Positions 43,482-55,157 of a DNA stretch of 64,000 nt are shown piece by piece. Source of the stretch: Topomyia yanbarensis. Its lineage: Eukaryota; Arthropoda; Insecta; Diptera; Culicidae. The first letter of the stretch is position 1. Every line of letters begins with the position of its first letter. Under the pieces are notes generated by a model. It saw only the letters and a program-made list of their open reading frames with translations, made no database searches and was not told the origin of the DNA. A program made the translations under genes and the position numbers. Location: the NCBI RefSeq assembly GCF_030247195.1, contig NC_080672.1:366288271-366352270 (forward strand), read 5' to 3'.

Positions 43482-44208
43482 TACGTAACATTTTTTCGGC
43501 AATTTTTGTCACCTCCCCCTCCCTCGCAGAATTTAGTCACAAAATACTAACCTACCCCTTGAAAATAACGCGGCATTATCGGGGGCCCCTTCTGCGAAAC
43601 GCGGCTAGAGGACGAAAAGAAAAATTGCATGATTTTCAATTCTTTTGAATACATGCCCTTACAAAATGTTTGATGACTTTTATAAACATTTTCATTATAA
43701 CAGCAAATTGCGTACGAAATAAGCCCATTTCATGATAAATAGTGTTGATAGTTTGTTTTGAGTTTTATAAGTCATGAAGCGTGAAGAGAAATTCTCTAAG
43801 TTCACGATCTTGCAGCTGCCAATGATTCCTAGAAGCATTTAAATTACTAAATTTCGTTTAGTTGAATCTGAAAAGAAAATTTAATTTAGCTATCAAACTA
43901 GGTCTCCTAGTTATTAACATTAACATTAACATACAAAACCTTTTCATTTTTTTGTGAGCTAGCAATTCCGTGTATCGTAAAATTTACCACGCGAAAAACC
44001 GCATGAAAAGTAACTTGTGTGAATTCAAATTTATTTCTCTTGGAGGAACATTAAATTTATTTCTCTAATCAATAGGTTTTGATGCCCGTGAAGAAAATTA
44101 AACTTAATGCAACGTCGCACAACTTCTGACCCAACCCTCCCCAGCATCCCAAATTTAGTATACCTCTCCTACCCCTCAAAATGCTACGTCATTTATACAT
44201 GGCCCCTA
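43482..44208 (-). mobile_element. MITE family B, copy 2 (inverted)
   Basis: The right end ATGCTACGTCATTTATACAT followed by GGCCCC matches the start of copy 1. The core (AAATGTTTGATGACTTTTAT, ATTATAACAGCAAATTGCGT, AATAAGCCCATTTCATGA) is the reverse complement of copy 1. The left terminus is degraded. It was inserted at the end of the LINE A endonuclease. Confidence 0.72.
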
Positions 44209-44281
44209 ACGATCACTATCAGTGCGGTCGTGTTTTACTTTTCGCAGACAATAAAAATCACAAACATTGAGGTAGCAGGTA

Positions 44282-44534
44282 AGGAACCATTCATAAATTA
44301 CGTAACGCAAAAATTGCCCAAAATTGACTCTCCCTCTTTCCCCCCATGTAACAAATTGGTACAAATTTCTCTCTCCCTCCACCCCTACCACGTAACAAAT
44401 TCTTCAAAAACATTTTTTCTTCTGTAAAAACATGTTACGTAACGTTCTAGCTTACTCCCCCTCTCCCATATGTTACAATTTGCCGCATCACCTCCCTCTC
44501 CCCTAAAAGCGTTACGTAATTTATGAAAGGTCCA
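44282..44534. mobile_element. MITE family A, copy 2 (TA-flanked)
   Basis: AGGAACCATTCATAAATTAC and the complement of GCGTTACGTAATTTATGAAA are the ends, with TA at 44280-44281 and 44535-44536. The C-rich interior is the complement of the G-rich interior of copy 1 (1584-1814). Confidence 0.78.
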
Positions 44535-44536
44535 TA

Positions 44537-45805
44537 ATAGGTTGGAATGCTGTTACTTGATTTTGTACAACTTGGTTACTTTAATCTGATAAACGCTATT
44601 TTGAAAATATAGCAGTGTCCAAAATAAATTGGTACGTATTTTTACGACATATTTTAGACACTATTTATTATATACTAGGTACATAAAACTTTATAAAGGC
44701 ATTTTCCAACACGCAAAACGGACAATACAGGGACAGACAAATCGAATTTGAAAACTGTTCTACTACCGGTTCCTCTTAACAATCATGGAATTATGAATCA
44801 TTTTCGAAGACATGTTACAACTGTAAATTTTGATTAATTTGAAGCAACCTAATTTATGTATGTATATTTATTAAACCAAATTTGAAGAATTTGGAAGTAA
44901 AGGAGGCAAATTTGTAGTCAAATTCTCGTTATCACAACACGATATAAAATTCCGTCAACAAACACAATAAATTATTAGTTAGAAACAAGAACCAGAACGG
45001 TTATAATCGTAATTATAATGTAATCCATCATATTGCAAACAAAAAAATCATCACGTTAGACAGATTTCATAACGAATTGTTGAAACCCTAACACTGTAAC
45101 AAAATACTGCATATAACAAAAGAAAGTAAATAAAAACATTTTTAAGTAAAAAAAAAGTTAACACAATTTTCTGCCAAACTGGCAACTCTTGCGGAATCGA
45201 GCCGATGCCCGGAACGAGCAGCGAAGCGGTGTCAAATCGAACAGCGCGTCTCTCCTCTTTCACCCTCGCACAATCCGTTAACATTACACACAACTCTCAC
45301 TCCATTTTTCTTTTTCTGAGCCCTTGACAAAAACCCACCGTAGGAAAATTCTATTCCACACCGATTCCTTCGCTATAATTAACCTACATTTATGGAAAAA
45401 CTGTTCAGCAGCCACTAATCTCACTTTTGCACATAAAACTGAATAAATTACATTTATTTTTACACCTTAATTTTCACTACAAATGTTTAGTGCTCTATAA
45501 GTGCATTCATTTGCTTTCGCCATCATTACACTGTTTCAAGTACACACGCATACATTTACAATTTTACAGTGAGGAGAAACAGTTTCTTCTCCTTGGAGAT
45601 GGAGACTCTCATCGAACGGGTGCGTTCACGGTGTTGTGCACCAGGTTTCTGAAAGTTGGCCATGAAGCAACAACCGCAAGTGACAGTACCGTGCCGTCAG
45701 ATTCTGTTTTGAGCGGATTTGAATTTCGATGTGCGCAATTTCGACTCAGTAATTAGGATTGTATTATATTTTTAACTTCAAACTTTACATAATTTACAAG
45801 TTGTA
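44537..45805. promoter_or_regulatory. Rev1 upstream region; no other gene seen
   Basis: 44537-45050 is AT-rich with nothing recognised. 45150-45800 has more balanced composition and no transposon ends, and leads directly to the Rev1 ATG at 45806. It should hold the promoter and 5' leader. A frame at 45427-45756 begins with a non-ATG start and has no family. The exact transcription start cannot be placed by eye. Confidence 0.35.
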
Positions 45806-45853
45806 ATGAAACGACGCGAAAAGTTTCAAAGTGAGAATGGTTTTGAAGAGTGG
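45806..45853 (+). other. Rev1: Rev1 first coding exon (48 nt, 16 codons)
   Basis: ATG with context TGTAATGAAAC opens MKRREKFQSENGFEEW and ends exactly at TGG before GTGAGT. The next exon continues GDYMGAKISKLEEQF in phase 0. REV1 proteins of flies and vertebrates have NG(F/W)...WGGY(M/F)-AK--KLEEQF at the same place, so the conserved W-G-Y joins across the intron. Starting at the in-frame Met of exon 2 (48783) would lose this conserved segment. Confidence 0.85.
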
Positions 45854-48800
45854 GTGAGTTCGATGTAATGATCACAATGTTCTCAGTACAAAATTACAGG
45901 ATTGTTCGTGTATCTTGCCGCCTATAAATCACGGCTGAGTTTTCAGTAGGTCGAAAGTTATAAAAAGAATTGAGTATTGTGTACAACCCGAGCAGAAAAA
46001 ATAACTACGGAGTACTATAAATTCAGGTATTCCATAGACTGAAAAAAATCCAAACGTTAATTCTATTTGCTTCAAACCACTTAAAACCATATGAAGAAGA
46101 AATGCTAATGTTATCACGTGCACATATACTTTCTATGTGTCAACTGTATAAACTACACTCAGAAAAAAGTAAACGTTATGCCTATTGATTTTACACATAG
46201 ATTTTTGCAATTAACGGAGGCATATAGACACTATTTATTGGCACATAAACCTAATGTGTGTATTAACAAGAAATATTAATCTTACATTCACTTTTCATAA
46301 CTATTAGGCACATAAAACCCCATTCTATAACAATATGCACATATAACTTATGTGTGTGCATACATAGTTTATACAGTTGACACATAGAAGGTATGTGTGC
46401 GCGTGATAACAATAGCATTTCTTTTTCATATGAATTTTAAGCGGTTTGAAGCAAATAGAATTAACGTTTGGATTTTTTTCAGTGTATGTATGCGCACACA
46501 TAAGTAATATGTGCGTATTTTTATAGAATAGGGTTTTATGCGCCTTATAGTTATAAAATGTGAATGTAAGATTAATATTTCTTGTAAATACACACATTAG
46601 GTTTATGTGCCAGCAAATAGTGTCTATCTGCCTCCGCTAATTGCAAAAATCTATGTGTAAAATCAATAGGCATAACGTTTACATTTTTTTTAGTGTACCA
46701 ATGACTGAATACCACATTATGGTGTTAGGAAGCTCTACCTATGAGGTAAAATGCCAAAAATTCGCTCCTAATGTTAATTGTTAACTCTAACCAAACTATT
46801 TTCCTTGACCTGGTGTACAGTGCAAACTAACAGATTTTCGTACGTAATAAAATGACATTACAAAAATAATAACTTAGGTATGTCCTACAAATAGTTAGTT
46901 GTATGCAGGTATTCAATAATGTATTGATATGGTACTTGTAAAAATCACGTGAGTACATAAAACTATAATAAAGGATTATACCTCATTTAGTATTAAACAG
47001 GTATTAAAGAATATTTTTTTTAAATATCTGCCTAATACCTCAATGAGAAATAATAATCAATACCAATTAACACCAAGTTTTGGCGTTCAACAAAGAGTTC
47101 CTTCAGTAGATGTATAATTCAATTTCAGGTAACAATTTTACTGCCCATCGAAAAATTGATACAATAAATTAACATCAATTTTTATTTTCTTCAAAACAAA
47201 AATGCACGGGAAAAAATTATTTTTAATGGTAAAATACATTACTACCCCCTTTTTACCATAAAAATCGATTTTACACAGAAAATTGTTGTAGAAACATTAA
47301 AGTTAGTTGTTTTTGTATTGTACGGTATTCTGTTGTTTTACACCTAGTATCAGGACAAGGAAATATTGCTGTAAAATTACTGTACTGTTAGAACAAAAAT
47401 TATGGTTTTGTTATTGTACAATTTTTATCAAATTAAGTTTTGCTTTTTTGTGTTTCGAATTCATTTCGTCAGTAACTAACACCATCTGGGTGTCTAGTTA
47501 GACGATGTATCTAAAACTAGTACCCAAATTAGCACTAGTTAGACACAAAAAATTCCAAACAGTTCACACGACATATGTGAACGCCTAAAGCCACATGTCC
47601 CGAGTGATGTCCCGGGAAGCAAATATAGCTCTGGTTTGCAGTAGATGTTCTGTATCTACTTGGTTTGCTGACGAGAAAGCGAAGACGAACTCTTGTCTTT
47701 TGGTTTAAGAACCAAACGCCTGGTAGTATGCAATAAATTCCCAAAAGGGAAAAATTGGACTAAACCGCTTTGTGCGTTAAGGGCACAAGACCTAACTTAA
47801 AACTTAAAGAATTTTTATCAGGGAGTTAGGACAGAAAAAATGATTTACAGATCTCTATGAAACTGTATTTACTTTTAATCATTGAGAAGGTGCTTGACGG
47901 CACGAAAATGTAGCATTGTGAAAATGTGAGAAAACAAAGTTTGTTAATTGTTGATAGATTTTCATAATTCGACCACCAATCGATTCCAACGATTGCCAAT
48001 AAAAATATTCACATTTGTGTTTTAATAGTAAACTGTTGAAAAATCCATAAATCTAAAAATGCCACCGAATCCTGATCTCGCTTTGTACAAACAGCATGCT
48101 GCCTGTGTCAATCGACTGTACGATCAAATTGGTGGCTGGTGATTCTAGGCGGTTATAATTTACCTTTGCTACATTGGAGCTTAGATGACGAAGATGGATG
48201 ATTGGAACTCTTCGGAACACGAAATTTTGCATGATCGCTTCTGGCTTACAAGTGAAATATTTGATGATTGTGAATGGAAGGTTGCTTGATTTAGCGTTTG
48301 TTAGTAACACTGGCGGATGCGAAGTATTGGAACCACCCTTACGGTTAATGAGATTAGTCCTTCTAGGGGGGAAACCACTTTATTACTACGGCTTCCATGG
48401 CGCTAGCTCAGCCCGTAGTGTTTCAATAAAATTCATTTGTCCAAAATAAACATCTCGATGATGTAATATTTGGTACACGTTAGCTGATTTGCATTGCATT
48501 GTGCTACAACAACTGTCCTACAAAGTGCGAAGCTACATCCTAGTAAACTTAAAGGCCGGTTGATCAATTATAGCATTATCAGCGTGCTTGTACAACGTAG
48601 CTGAAGCGGCAATATCAACATTTATCTTTGCGCAAAATGTATTTTTTCTAATAGATTCATATACTCATAATGCTAGCAGTTATTGATTTTTTCATCTATA
48701 TTATAGACGAGTGGTCGGTTCTTTGAATATTTGAAAATAGAAACCGTTCTTTTGTTTCTAATCTTTTCTGCAGGGCGATTATATGGGTGCGAAAATATCC

Positions 48801-51800
48801 AAACTGGAAGAGCAGTTTCGACAATCGGCCGCTAGTACGGAAATCAAACTTTCGGATTTATTTGCTGGTATATCGATATTTGTCAATGGCTACACAAAAC
48901 CTTCCGCCGATGAATTGAAGCGTCTTATGATGCAACACGGAGGAACCTTCCATCATTACAAACGTCCGACGACTACGTACGTTATAGCGTCGAATCTTCC
49001 TGATGTTAAAGTAAAATCTATCACATCGGAGATCATCATCAGTCCAGAGTGGGTGCTGGACTGTATAAAATCGATGCGAATTGTGGATTACAAGAAATAT
49101 TTGCTATACACCAACCACAAACCATCCCAGCCGAAGTTGCTGTTTGGACGGGTTGATCGGAACTTGGACATCCAGAAGCCATCAGTTAAGCCCGACGACA
49201 AGAACGATATCAGCAAAGAAGATGTTTTGAATTTAATGAGTAAGCTATGTGAGCTTAACGAGAAAATTAAAGAAACTGTTGAACAGGAAAGTAGCGATCA
49301 AACGCAGCAATCGACATCTACAGACCTGGACAATACAAAAAGTACACCAGTAAAAGAATCTCCTGAAATGTTTGAAGATGAAGCAGCAAATAAAACCAGT
49401 TCGTACACTAAACAAAACCTTGCCGGCTCGCATGAGTCCGAATCTTTAGGCAAAATCGCAAGGACTACGAAAGCATCACTTACGGCCACTGATCCGAACT
49501 TTCTCCAAGAATTCTTCAACAATTCACGATTGCACCACATAGCTACACTTGGAGCAGGTTTCAAACAGTACATAGGAGAGTTGCGAGAATCACACACCGG
49601 GACTTTTCCAGAACGAGTAACGTTACAGACTTTAGCACGCGAGTCGAATGAATTCGGTACACGTGGTCCTTATGTTATGCACATCGATATGGATTGCTTC
49701 TTCGTATCAGTTGGACTTCGCCAGTATCCACAACTTCGTGGACATCCGGTTGCGGTTACACATTCGAAGGGTTCCGAAGCTGGTAAAGTACAATCCCGTC
49801 CCGGACAAAATCGATCCTTGGAGATTGAATTGTACCAGAAACGACTGATGGAGCATCACAAGACTCCAGATATTCCATACGAGTCACGACTGTTGAACAT
49901 TGATGATAACAACTCGATGTCGGAAATTGCGTCCTGCAGTTACGAAGCGCGGAAGATGGGCGTCAAGAATGGGATGTTTGTCGGTTCGGCGTTAAAACTT
50001 TGTCCCGATCTGAAGACGATTCCGTATAATTTCGACGGCTACAAGGAAGTTGCGTTCACCCTCTACAATACCATTGCCAAGTAAGTATAATTGGGTCGCA
50101 CATAAACCACATTAAATCCAACTATCGGAAAGGCCGTTTCCGGTAAATTGTAAAATTCAATATACGTACTTTGAATTAAAATCTAAATTAATGTCCAATA
50201 GGTACACCTTGAACATTGAAGCTGTCAGCTGTGACGAAATGTTCGTAGATCTGACGGAGCTCATCAGCAGCACCGGAGTGAATGTGATGGATTTTGTGAG
50301 TTTCGTACGAATGCAGATCAAAGAAACGACCGGATGTCCCTGCTCCGCTGGCGTAGGAGCTAATCGTTTGCAGGCTCGTATGGCTACTAAGAAGGCAAAA
50401 CCAGACGGCCAGTACTATCTAGCGCAGGACACCGTTCTTGAGTACATGCAAGACATTTCGATTACAGATTTGCCCGGTATAGGACCTAGTACTGCTCATC
50501 GGTTGAAACAGCTTTCTTGTGGAACCTGTGGGGATCTACAGAAAATTTCCGGCAGCATTCTTCAGCGAGAATTTGGCAAAAAGATTGGAGATACCATTTA
50601 TCATGCTTGTCGCGGTATAGACGAACGACCTTTGGTTTACGAACAAGTTCGAAAATCAGTTTCTGTTGATGTTAATTACGGCATCCGGTTCAAGGATGAT
50701 GTCGAGGTAGAACGTTTCATGAAACAGTTGTCTGCAGAAATTCACAAACGACTGCAAGATATCAAAAAGCGAGGTAAACTTATTACAGTTAAACTTCTTG
50801 TTCGGTCACCAGAGGCGCCGGTAGAAACGGCAAAGTTTATGGGACACGGTCTTTGTGACATAATTACAAAATCTCACCCACTGAAAGAATATACTTCTGA
50901 TTTGACTGTCATAGAAAAATCGGTTCTTTCGCTTGTGAAATTGATTGCGGCTCCGCCGCACGAGCTTCGAGGCATTGGGTTGCAAATATCAAAATTTGAG
51001 GAAGTTAAATCGTTTCCTGAGTCGAAGAATACCTTGAAAATGATGTTTCAAAGAGTTGAAGCCAAACAGGAAACTATTGAAAAGGAGTCAGTTAATTTGT
51101 GTACCGATAAAATCGAAACATCGCCGATCAAGCAGATTTCGCCGAAAAAGGAAACAATTCCTGTCGCAACGCCAGGTTCAATTCCATCAACGACGGACAT
51201 GCCGCCAAAATCGTCAACCGTAAAACCTAAGACTTCAGTACCTAGACACGGTAAAGCAAAAGGTAGACCGCCAAAGTGTGCAACGTTTAGCAAATCCAAA
51301 CAAAACAACGATATGATTCGATTTCTGCAGGAAGCTAAAATGAAACCGAAAGAGGAACCGATTCCTGAAGGTATTGACCCCGAAGTCTTGGCTGCACTTC
51401 CTGCCGACATCCGTGCCGAAGTGATTAAAGATTATCGATATCAAGCGAACAAAAAGAATTGTGACAGTCAACCCTCGAACAAGAAAATTCCACAACCGTC
51501 AACATCGTCAAAACCGGTTCTGGAAACTGGGTCGCTTCCAAAATCCGAAAAGATAACGGTCGACGTGAAATTCCTTGAAGCACTTCCACCTGATTTACGT
51601 CAGGAAGTGGAGAAGCAAATCGAGTTACAGAAAGACACAATGCTTGTGACCAGTACAGAACCCGAGTTCTACGAACGTCTACAGGTCACTCCGGAAGCAA
51701 GTCCAGTTAAATCTGGCTCGGAAATGTCGCCATGTATTGCACCACCTCCTGCTGAAACCGGTCAAAATGACATCGAGTCCGATAACATTCTACTGCGTTC

Positions 51801-52104
51801 CGATTGGCGTACTCTACTAACGGCATGGATCGAAAGCGCCGATAAACCGGAAGAGGTAGACATCGATATGATTGCCGCCAACGCTAGTCAGCTGATCGAA
51901 AGGAAAAAACTTTATGAGCTGCACCTTAGGCTGCGATTCTTTTTCAGAGTTTTAGATGCACGTAAACTATGCAGTTGGCATAGTGCGTACTTTCGGATTG
52001 TAACTTCTGCGCAGCTTGCTATGCGAGAAGCTTATCGGAGCAAACTTGCCGTGCGGAGTGACTTTGATTGTTCCAACAAGGATTGCTGCAAGCTATTTCA
52101 ATAA
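45806..52104 (+). CDS. Rev1: DNA repair protein REV1 (deoxycytidyl transferase), three coding exons
   Basis: Exons are 45806-45853, 48774-50080 and 50202-52104 (join gives 1085 aa plus stop). Junctions are TGG|GTGAGT...TCTGCAG|GGC and CCAA|GTAAGT...CCAATAG|GTAC. Domains: BRCT about 44-134 (VNGYTKPSADELKRLMMQHG), the REV1 N-digit SRLHHIATLG with the template-pairing Arg at 268, palm catalytic DMD (D321, D323) and SCDE (D463, E464), thumb and little finger (VSVDVNYGIRF...APVETAKFMGHG), two ubiquitin-binding motifs (about 843-860 DPEVLAALPADIRAEV and 906-925 FLEALPPDLRQEV), and a C-terminal domain (about 984-1085) that in other REV1s binds Pol zeta and the inserter polymerases. REV1 inserts dCMP opposite abasic or damaged G and scaffolds translesion synthesis. 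Length is between fly and human REV1. Intact. Confidence 0.95.
46154..46697. repeat. Foldback/MITE in Rev1 intron 1
   Basis: The outer arms TACACT-AGAAAAAAGTAAAC, then GTTATGCCTATTGATTTTAC to about 46345 are matched inverted by about 46500-46697. A second, offset inverted pair links 46030-46150 with 46370-46480 (words AACGTTAATTCTATTTGCTT and TTTCATATG). TACACT/AGTGTA closes the ends. Short words such as CACATA and TATGTGTG recur. No coding capacity. Confidence 0.8.
47100..47430. mobile_element. MITE family D, copy 2 (diverged), in Rev1 intron 1
   Basis: Shares with copies 1 and 3 the ordered words GTAACAATTTTACTG, AAAATTGATACA, a CCCCC tract in ATTACTACCCCCTTTTTACC, GTTTTTGTATTGTA, GTAAAATTACTGTACTGT and ATGGTTTTGTTA. 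The ends are eroded. Clearly older than the other two. Confidence 0.65.
47450..47745 (+). repeat. Repeat family F, copy 2, in Rev1 intron 1
   Basis: Matches the ordered words of 37595-37800 and is longer, with an extra central part (GATGTCCCGGGAAGCAAATA, GTTTGCTGACGAGAAAGCG). It contains a local inverted repeat around TCTAGTTAGACGA and CTAGTTAGACAC. Non-coding. Confidence 0.55.
48053..48232 (-). CDS. Small uncharacterised ORF (59 aa) antisense in Rev1 intron 1
   Basis: An ATG at 48232 (minus) opens MQNFVFRRVPIIHLRHLSSN and runs to TAG at 48053. The first 24 residues have the Arg-rich, acid-free, amphipathic look of a mitochondrial presequence. VAK|GTAAAT at 48163-48162 could also be a splice donor, making this a first exon. 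No family is recognised, and no downstream exon or poly(A) signal was secured. It may be a nested gene, an element-derived frame or chance. Confidence 0.22.
   Translation of the reverse strand: MQNFVFRRVPIIHLRHLSSNVAKVNYNRLESPATNLIVQSIDTGSMLFVQSEIRIRWHF
50081..50201 (+). other. Rev1: Rev1 intron 2 (121 bp)
   Basis: GTAAGT donor and AATAG acceptor split the AAG codon of IAK|YTLNIEAVSC between its second and third base. The joined sequence restores the conserved REV1 palm block. A non-ATG frame start within the intron end (50191) is irrelevant. Confidence 0.92.
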
Positions 52105-52221
52105 AGGTCGTGGGTAATATGAGATTTACAATACCCGAACGAGCATATTGTTGTGTTGTTGTAATGAAACAAAATGTTTTCAAAAAACGATATATGTTAA
52201 AAACTGTACTACTTCCATTAA

Positions 52222-52227
52222 AATAAA
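52222..52227 (+). terminator. Rev1: Likely Rev1 poly(A) signal
   Basis: AATAAA occurs 118 bp after the stop. Another AATAAA overlaps the stop itself (52100-52105) and is less likely to be used alone. 52228-52440 has no gene. Confidence 0.5.
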
Positions 52228-52440
52228 AGATTATGTGAAACTTAGCTGGTAGGTAGAGATACCACGATGGAAGTCCCGACGATGACATTTCCGCCTCGCT
52301 GTTGCATTGCAAGTGTGGTCCTCCCAACACCTCCCCCTTTTAGTAGAGATGATACTGGTCATATTCTGGTTGCAGTTGAAAACTGGAAAATCCAACAGGT
52401 ACTGTATCGATAATACCTCGCGGTGCCCTTTTAGTCCGCG

Positions 52441-52652
52441 ATGTTGCGCTAAGCGTTTATGCGCGAATACACCCCTGTAGGGAAAACATAAATATTTATA
52501 CTATTCCATTTTGACGTTTGTTAGTTGCTCTGAGTTCATCGAAATGAAAGAAAAACACGTTGTCCAAAGTGCGCGGTCGTGTAATTCTTTATTTCGTCCG
52601 CATTATCCGTGTTTGCGTATGTCTGGTTCCGTCGATCGATTGCCAGCCTAAT
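52441..52652 (+). repeat. Probable 5' LTR of copia 2
   Basis: The segment from TGTTGCGCTAAGCG to the base before the primer site has the expected length and position for a short copia LTR. It holds no frame. The 5' limit is a guess from the TGTTG start; no 3' LTR was found for comparison. Confidence 0.4.
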
Positions 52653-52666
52653 AGGTTATGGGCCCA
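52653..52666 (+). other. Copia-type primer binding site (initiator tRNA-Met half)
   Basis: GGTTATGGGCCCAG is the sequence used by copia-group elements, which prime from an internal fragment of the initiator methionine tRNA and not from its 3' end. It fixes the 5' end of copia 2 and its orientation. Confidence 0.85.
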
Positions 52667-52784
52667 GACTAGCTCGTGATTGTGGAAATTGGGTTCGTGC
52701 GAGAAAAGTTACGGAACGGTTTGTTTTATCGGTCGTCTGTTGGTGGCGTCGAGCTCCGGCCGGTGGATTACTGCAAGAGGTAAA

Positions 52785-52984
52785 ATGGCAAATTCGCAGA
52801 GGTTTGCATTGCAGAAGTTTAACAACCGCAACTATCAGTTGTGGAAGTTTAAGATGAGAGGAGATGTCTGATCCGGGAGGTAAAATGGTACGTTATCTCC
52901 GAACCCCAAGTGAACCCAGTAACAAATGCGTGGACGAAGGCGGATGCAAAAGGTCGGGCGACAATCGAGCTCTGCATTAAAGGC
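52785..52984 (+). pseudogene. Copia 2 gag N-terminus
   Basis: ATG at 52785 opens MANSQRFALQKFNNRNYQLW followed by KFKMRG, the usual copia start (F-G-NY--WK--M). A frameshift and stop follow at about 52870, and the frame resumes as WYVISEPQVNPVTNAWTKAD, AKGRATIELCIK. It ends where the hAT-like element was inserted. Confidence 0.8.
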
Positions 52985-53976
52985 CAGGGATGGGAATTTT
53001 CATTCATTCGCATGATTCTTGGCGAATCCGTTCATTGCTTTGACAGCAGCCAGTCGTTCATCCGATCCGACTAAAACTCTCCAAAAGAACACAACTGAAC
53101 GTAAGTAGAGATGAACTTCCGAAGATGTGAGCCAGGTAAAAGAATGACACGTACTATGTTGAATGAAGAAGATCGTGTTCTTCATTCGCGGATTGAATCG
53201 GAAGATTGTACTGTAAACATTCATAAGTGAATCAATTTATAGTTCACAAATGAATGTGACATTGTATTCTCTGGTTGGGTTAGGTCAACTTTATAGTGCA
53301 AATGTACACTATAATCAATGTTGAGAAGTAGATTGCACTACAATCCACTTGAAATTGATATTGTGATATGCAAGGAATCGTTTTAAGAAGTTATTTTTTT
53401 CACCAGCACATTGCAAACTATAACTATAACAATAAGAGATCACCAAGTGAAAATTTCATAGGTCTATTAGGTTCTTCACTGACACAGTTAACCTCACTTT
53501 TCTTGACAGTTCGCTTGTACTGTTTACATGGACTTAGAAAAATTTGTGGATGATTAGATTCGCTCGAAGCAAATCGTAAAGAGTTTTTCTAAGTCCATGT
53601 AAACAGTACAAGCGAATTGTCAAAAATGAACACTCAGTTCATTTTTGACGTCACCGTAAAGTATTCAATAAACAAGAACGACAAGTTTTTTTTATTAGAA
53701 CGATCCGGTGAATGTTTTGAAATGAATTTTTGTGAATGAAAGAATGCATTCATTTGCGATCCTTTCTGTTTTCATTCAAAACACTACGTATGCGATGGAG
53801 AATGGATCATAGCCGGGCGCTGTCACTTTTTTTTCAGTTTTGTGTTGTGCTTCTCGCTTTCGCATGAACGCGTAACTCTGCACAAGAAGGGTTGCCGATA
53901 TCGGGTTTCACAGTAAGAGCATGTTGGCGGATGATTTCAAATTGATCGTTTCGTGAAATGATTTTTCCCATGCCTG
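52985..53976. mobile_element. hAT-like element in copia 2 gag
   Basis: Ends CAGGGATGGGAA and complement of CAGGCATGGGAAAA. The flanks TTAAAGGC (52977-52984) and TTGAAGGA (53977-53984) agree at six of eight positions, an aged 8-bp duplication. Motifs with ATTCATT recur at both ends. A tight hairpin element (53491-53632) lies inside. No transposase seen. Confidence 0.72.
53491..53632. repeat. Hairpin with about 45-bp arms
   Basis: TTGACAGTTCGCTTGTACTG and the following TTTACATGGACTTAGAAAAA are matched by their near-perfect complement at 53586-53629, with a loop of about 45 bp. Compact MITE-like hairpin nested within the hAT-like element. Confidence 0.82.
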
Positions 53977-54379
53977 TTGAAGGAGACCAGGCAAGTGCGC
54001 AATTGTGCGAATGCAAAGGACGCATGGGACGCGTTGAAGACCTACCACGACAAGGGGTCGGAGGTCTACCTCCTGAAACAGCTGACCCATCTGGAGCTCA
54101 AGGGGGGCGACGATATGGAGCAACATTCGGAAACTTTTTTCGATCTGCTACAACGAATCGCCGATGTTGGTGACAAGATTCCGGAAAAGCTACAAGTCGC
54201 AATGTTGTTGTGTTCGCTGCCAGACTCCTTTGACTGTCTTGCAGGCGCGTTGGAGCAACGGCCACGGTACGAATTGATGATACAGCTGGTGAAGTCTAAG
54301 TTGCTGGCGGAAGCAGAAAAACGCCCGGAATGCAGCGGACACGCGTTGCGAATGGATCATCGCCGTGCTGCTATCGGAA
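53977..54379 (+). pseudogene. Copia 2 gag, central part
   Basis: The frame reads LLKETRQVRNCANAKDAWDA, LKTYHDKGSEVYLLKQLTHL, then DLLQRIADVGDKIPEKLQVA, MLLCSLPDSFDCL. This is the UBN2/Retrotran_gag core of copia elements (AKE-WD-L---Y, L-SLP-SY). It is open for 130 codons and is ended only by the next insertion at 54380. Confidence 0.88.
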
Positions 54380-54439
54380 CAGGCCCGTAGTCAGGAGTTT
54401 ATTTCGGGAGGGGCTTAAAAAATTATTGTATAAAGCTTT

Positions 54440-54607
54440 TTTATTTCGATTATACAGGTTTTAACCTTATGGTTATTCGCCTCTTTTTGGGTTAGAAAAT
54501 TTCTTTAGAAAAATTTCTAACCCTACATGTGCGGGATTGATGAACGAACCGTGATGAGCTGCGTAAAAGGTAATCAATTTACCAACTACGCTTTACCCGC
54601 CCCTGCA
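54440..54607 (-). mobile_element. tRNA-derived SINE
   Basis: On the minus strand the unit begins GGGGCGGGTAAAGCGTAGTT, with an A-box-like TAGTTGGTAA and a B-box-like GGTTCGTTCATC 38 nt later. It continues CCCGCACATGTAGGGTTAGA, an AATTTTT/AAAAATT stem, GAGGCGAATAACC, then an A-rich tail. I recognise this body from tRNA-related SINEs of culicine mosquitoes, which also helps to place the organism. RNA polymerase III would transcribe intact copies; this B box is mutated. Confidence 0.78.
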
Positions 54608-55157
54608 TAAAGCTTTTAGTTCTAATTACTTCATATTGTCACTAGAAACTAAACGAAATTTTGAAAAGTTCTTAATGAAAACAAAGCCAAATCTAAGACA
54701 ATCCATGTTCTTTGTCACAAGAAAGGCTATAGTACATCAACGAATTATTGATGTTTAATTTGATTTTTATTATTTATTTTTATTCACAAGTTACAATTTA
54801 CTCTCGTTGCAACAATGGATATTCTAGAGTTCTCAGTATTTATGCGCTAACCGAATATGACAATCCTTGACGGTGCTGGAAAACGCAAGGTGTTCTAAGC
54901 TACACGTTTAAAAGGTGTAGATGACGATAAATCGAAATGAGTAGAAAAATATCCATAAATTGTTCGATCGAAGAGAACGTCGAAATTGGCACAAAATCTT
55001 CTGATTTAGCAAACGAATTGTAGATGGTTCAACTTCTATTTTCTTGATCTGGCGTCCTGTAACTATTATCAGTTCTAATGCATCATGCTAACATAATTTT
55101 TTGGCATACCCCAGTTAGGAAGGAGGATCTTTGGTGATCAATAGGATCAAAATATAT
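54608..55157. other. No gene seen; hAT-like element interior
   Basis: AT-rich filler without frames or paired repeats. Confidence 0.4.

Noticed and set aside
45427..45756. 109-codon plus-strand frame upstream of Rev1
   Set aside because: It has a non-ATG start and no family, and lies where the Rev1 promoter and leader are expected.
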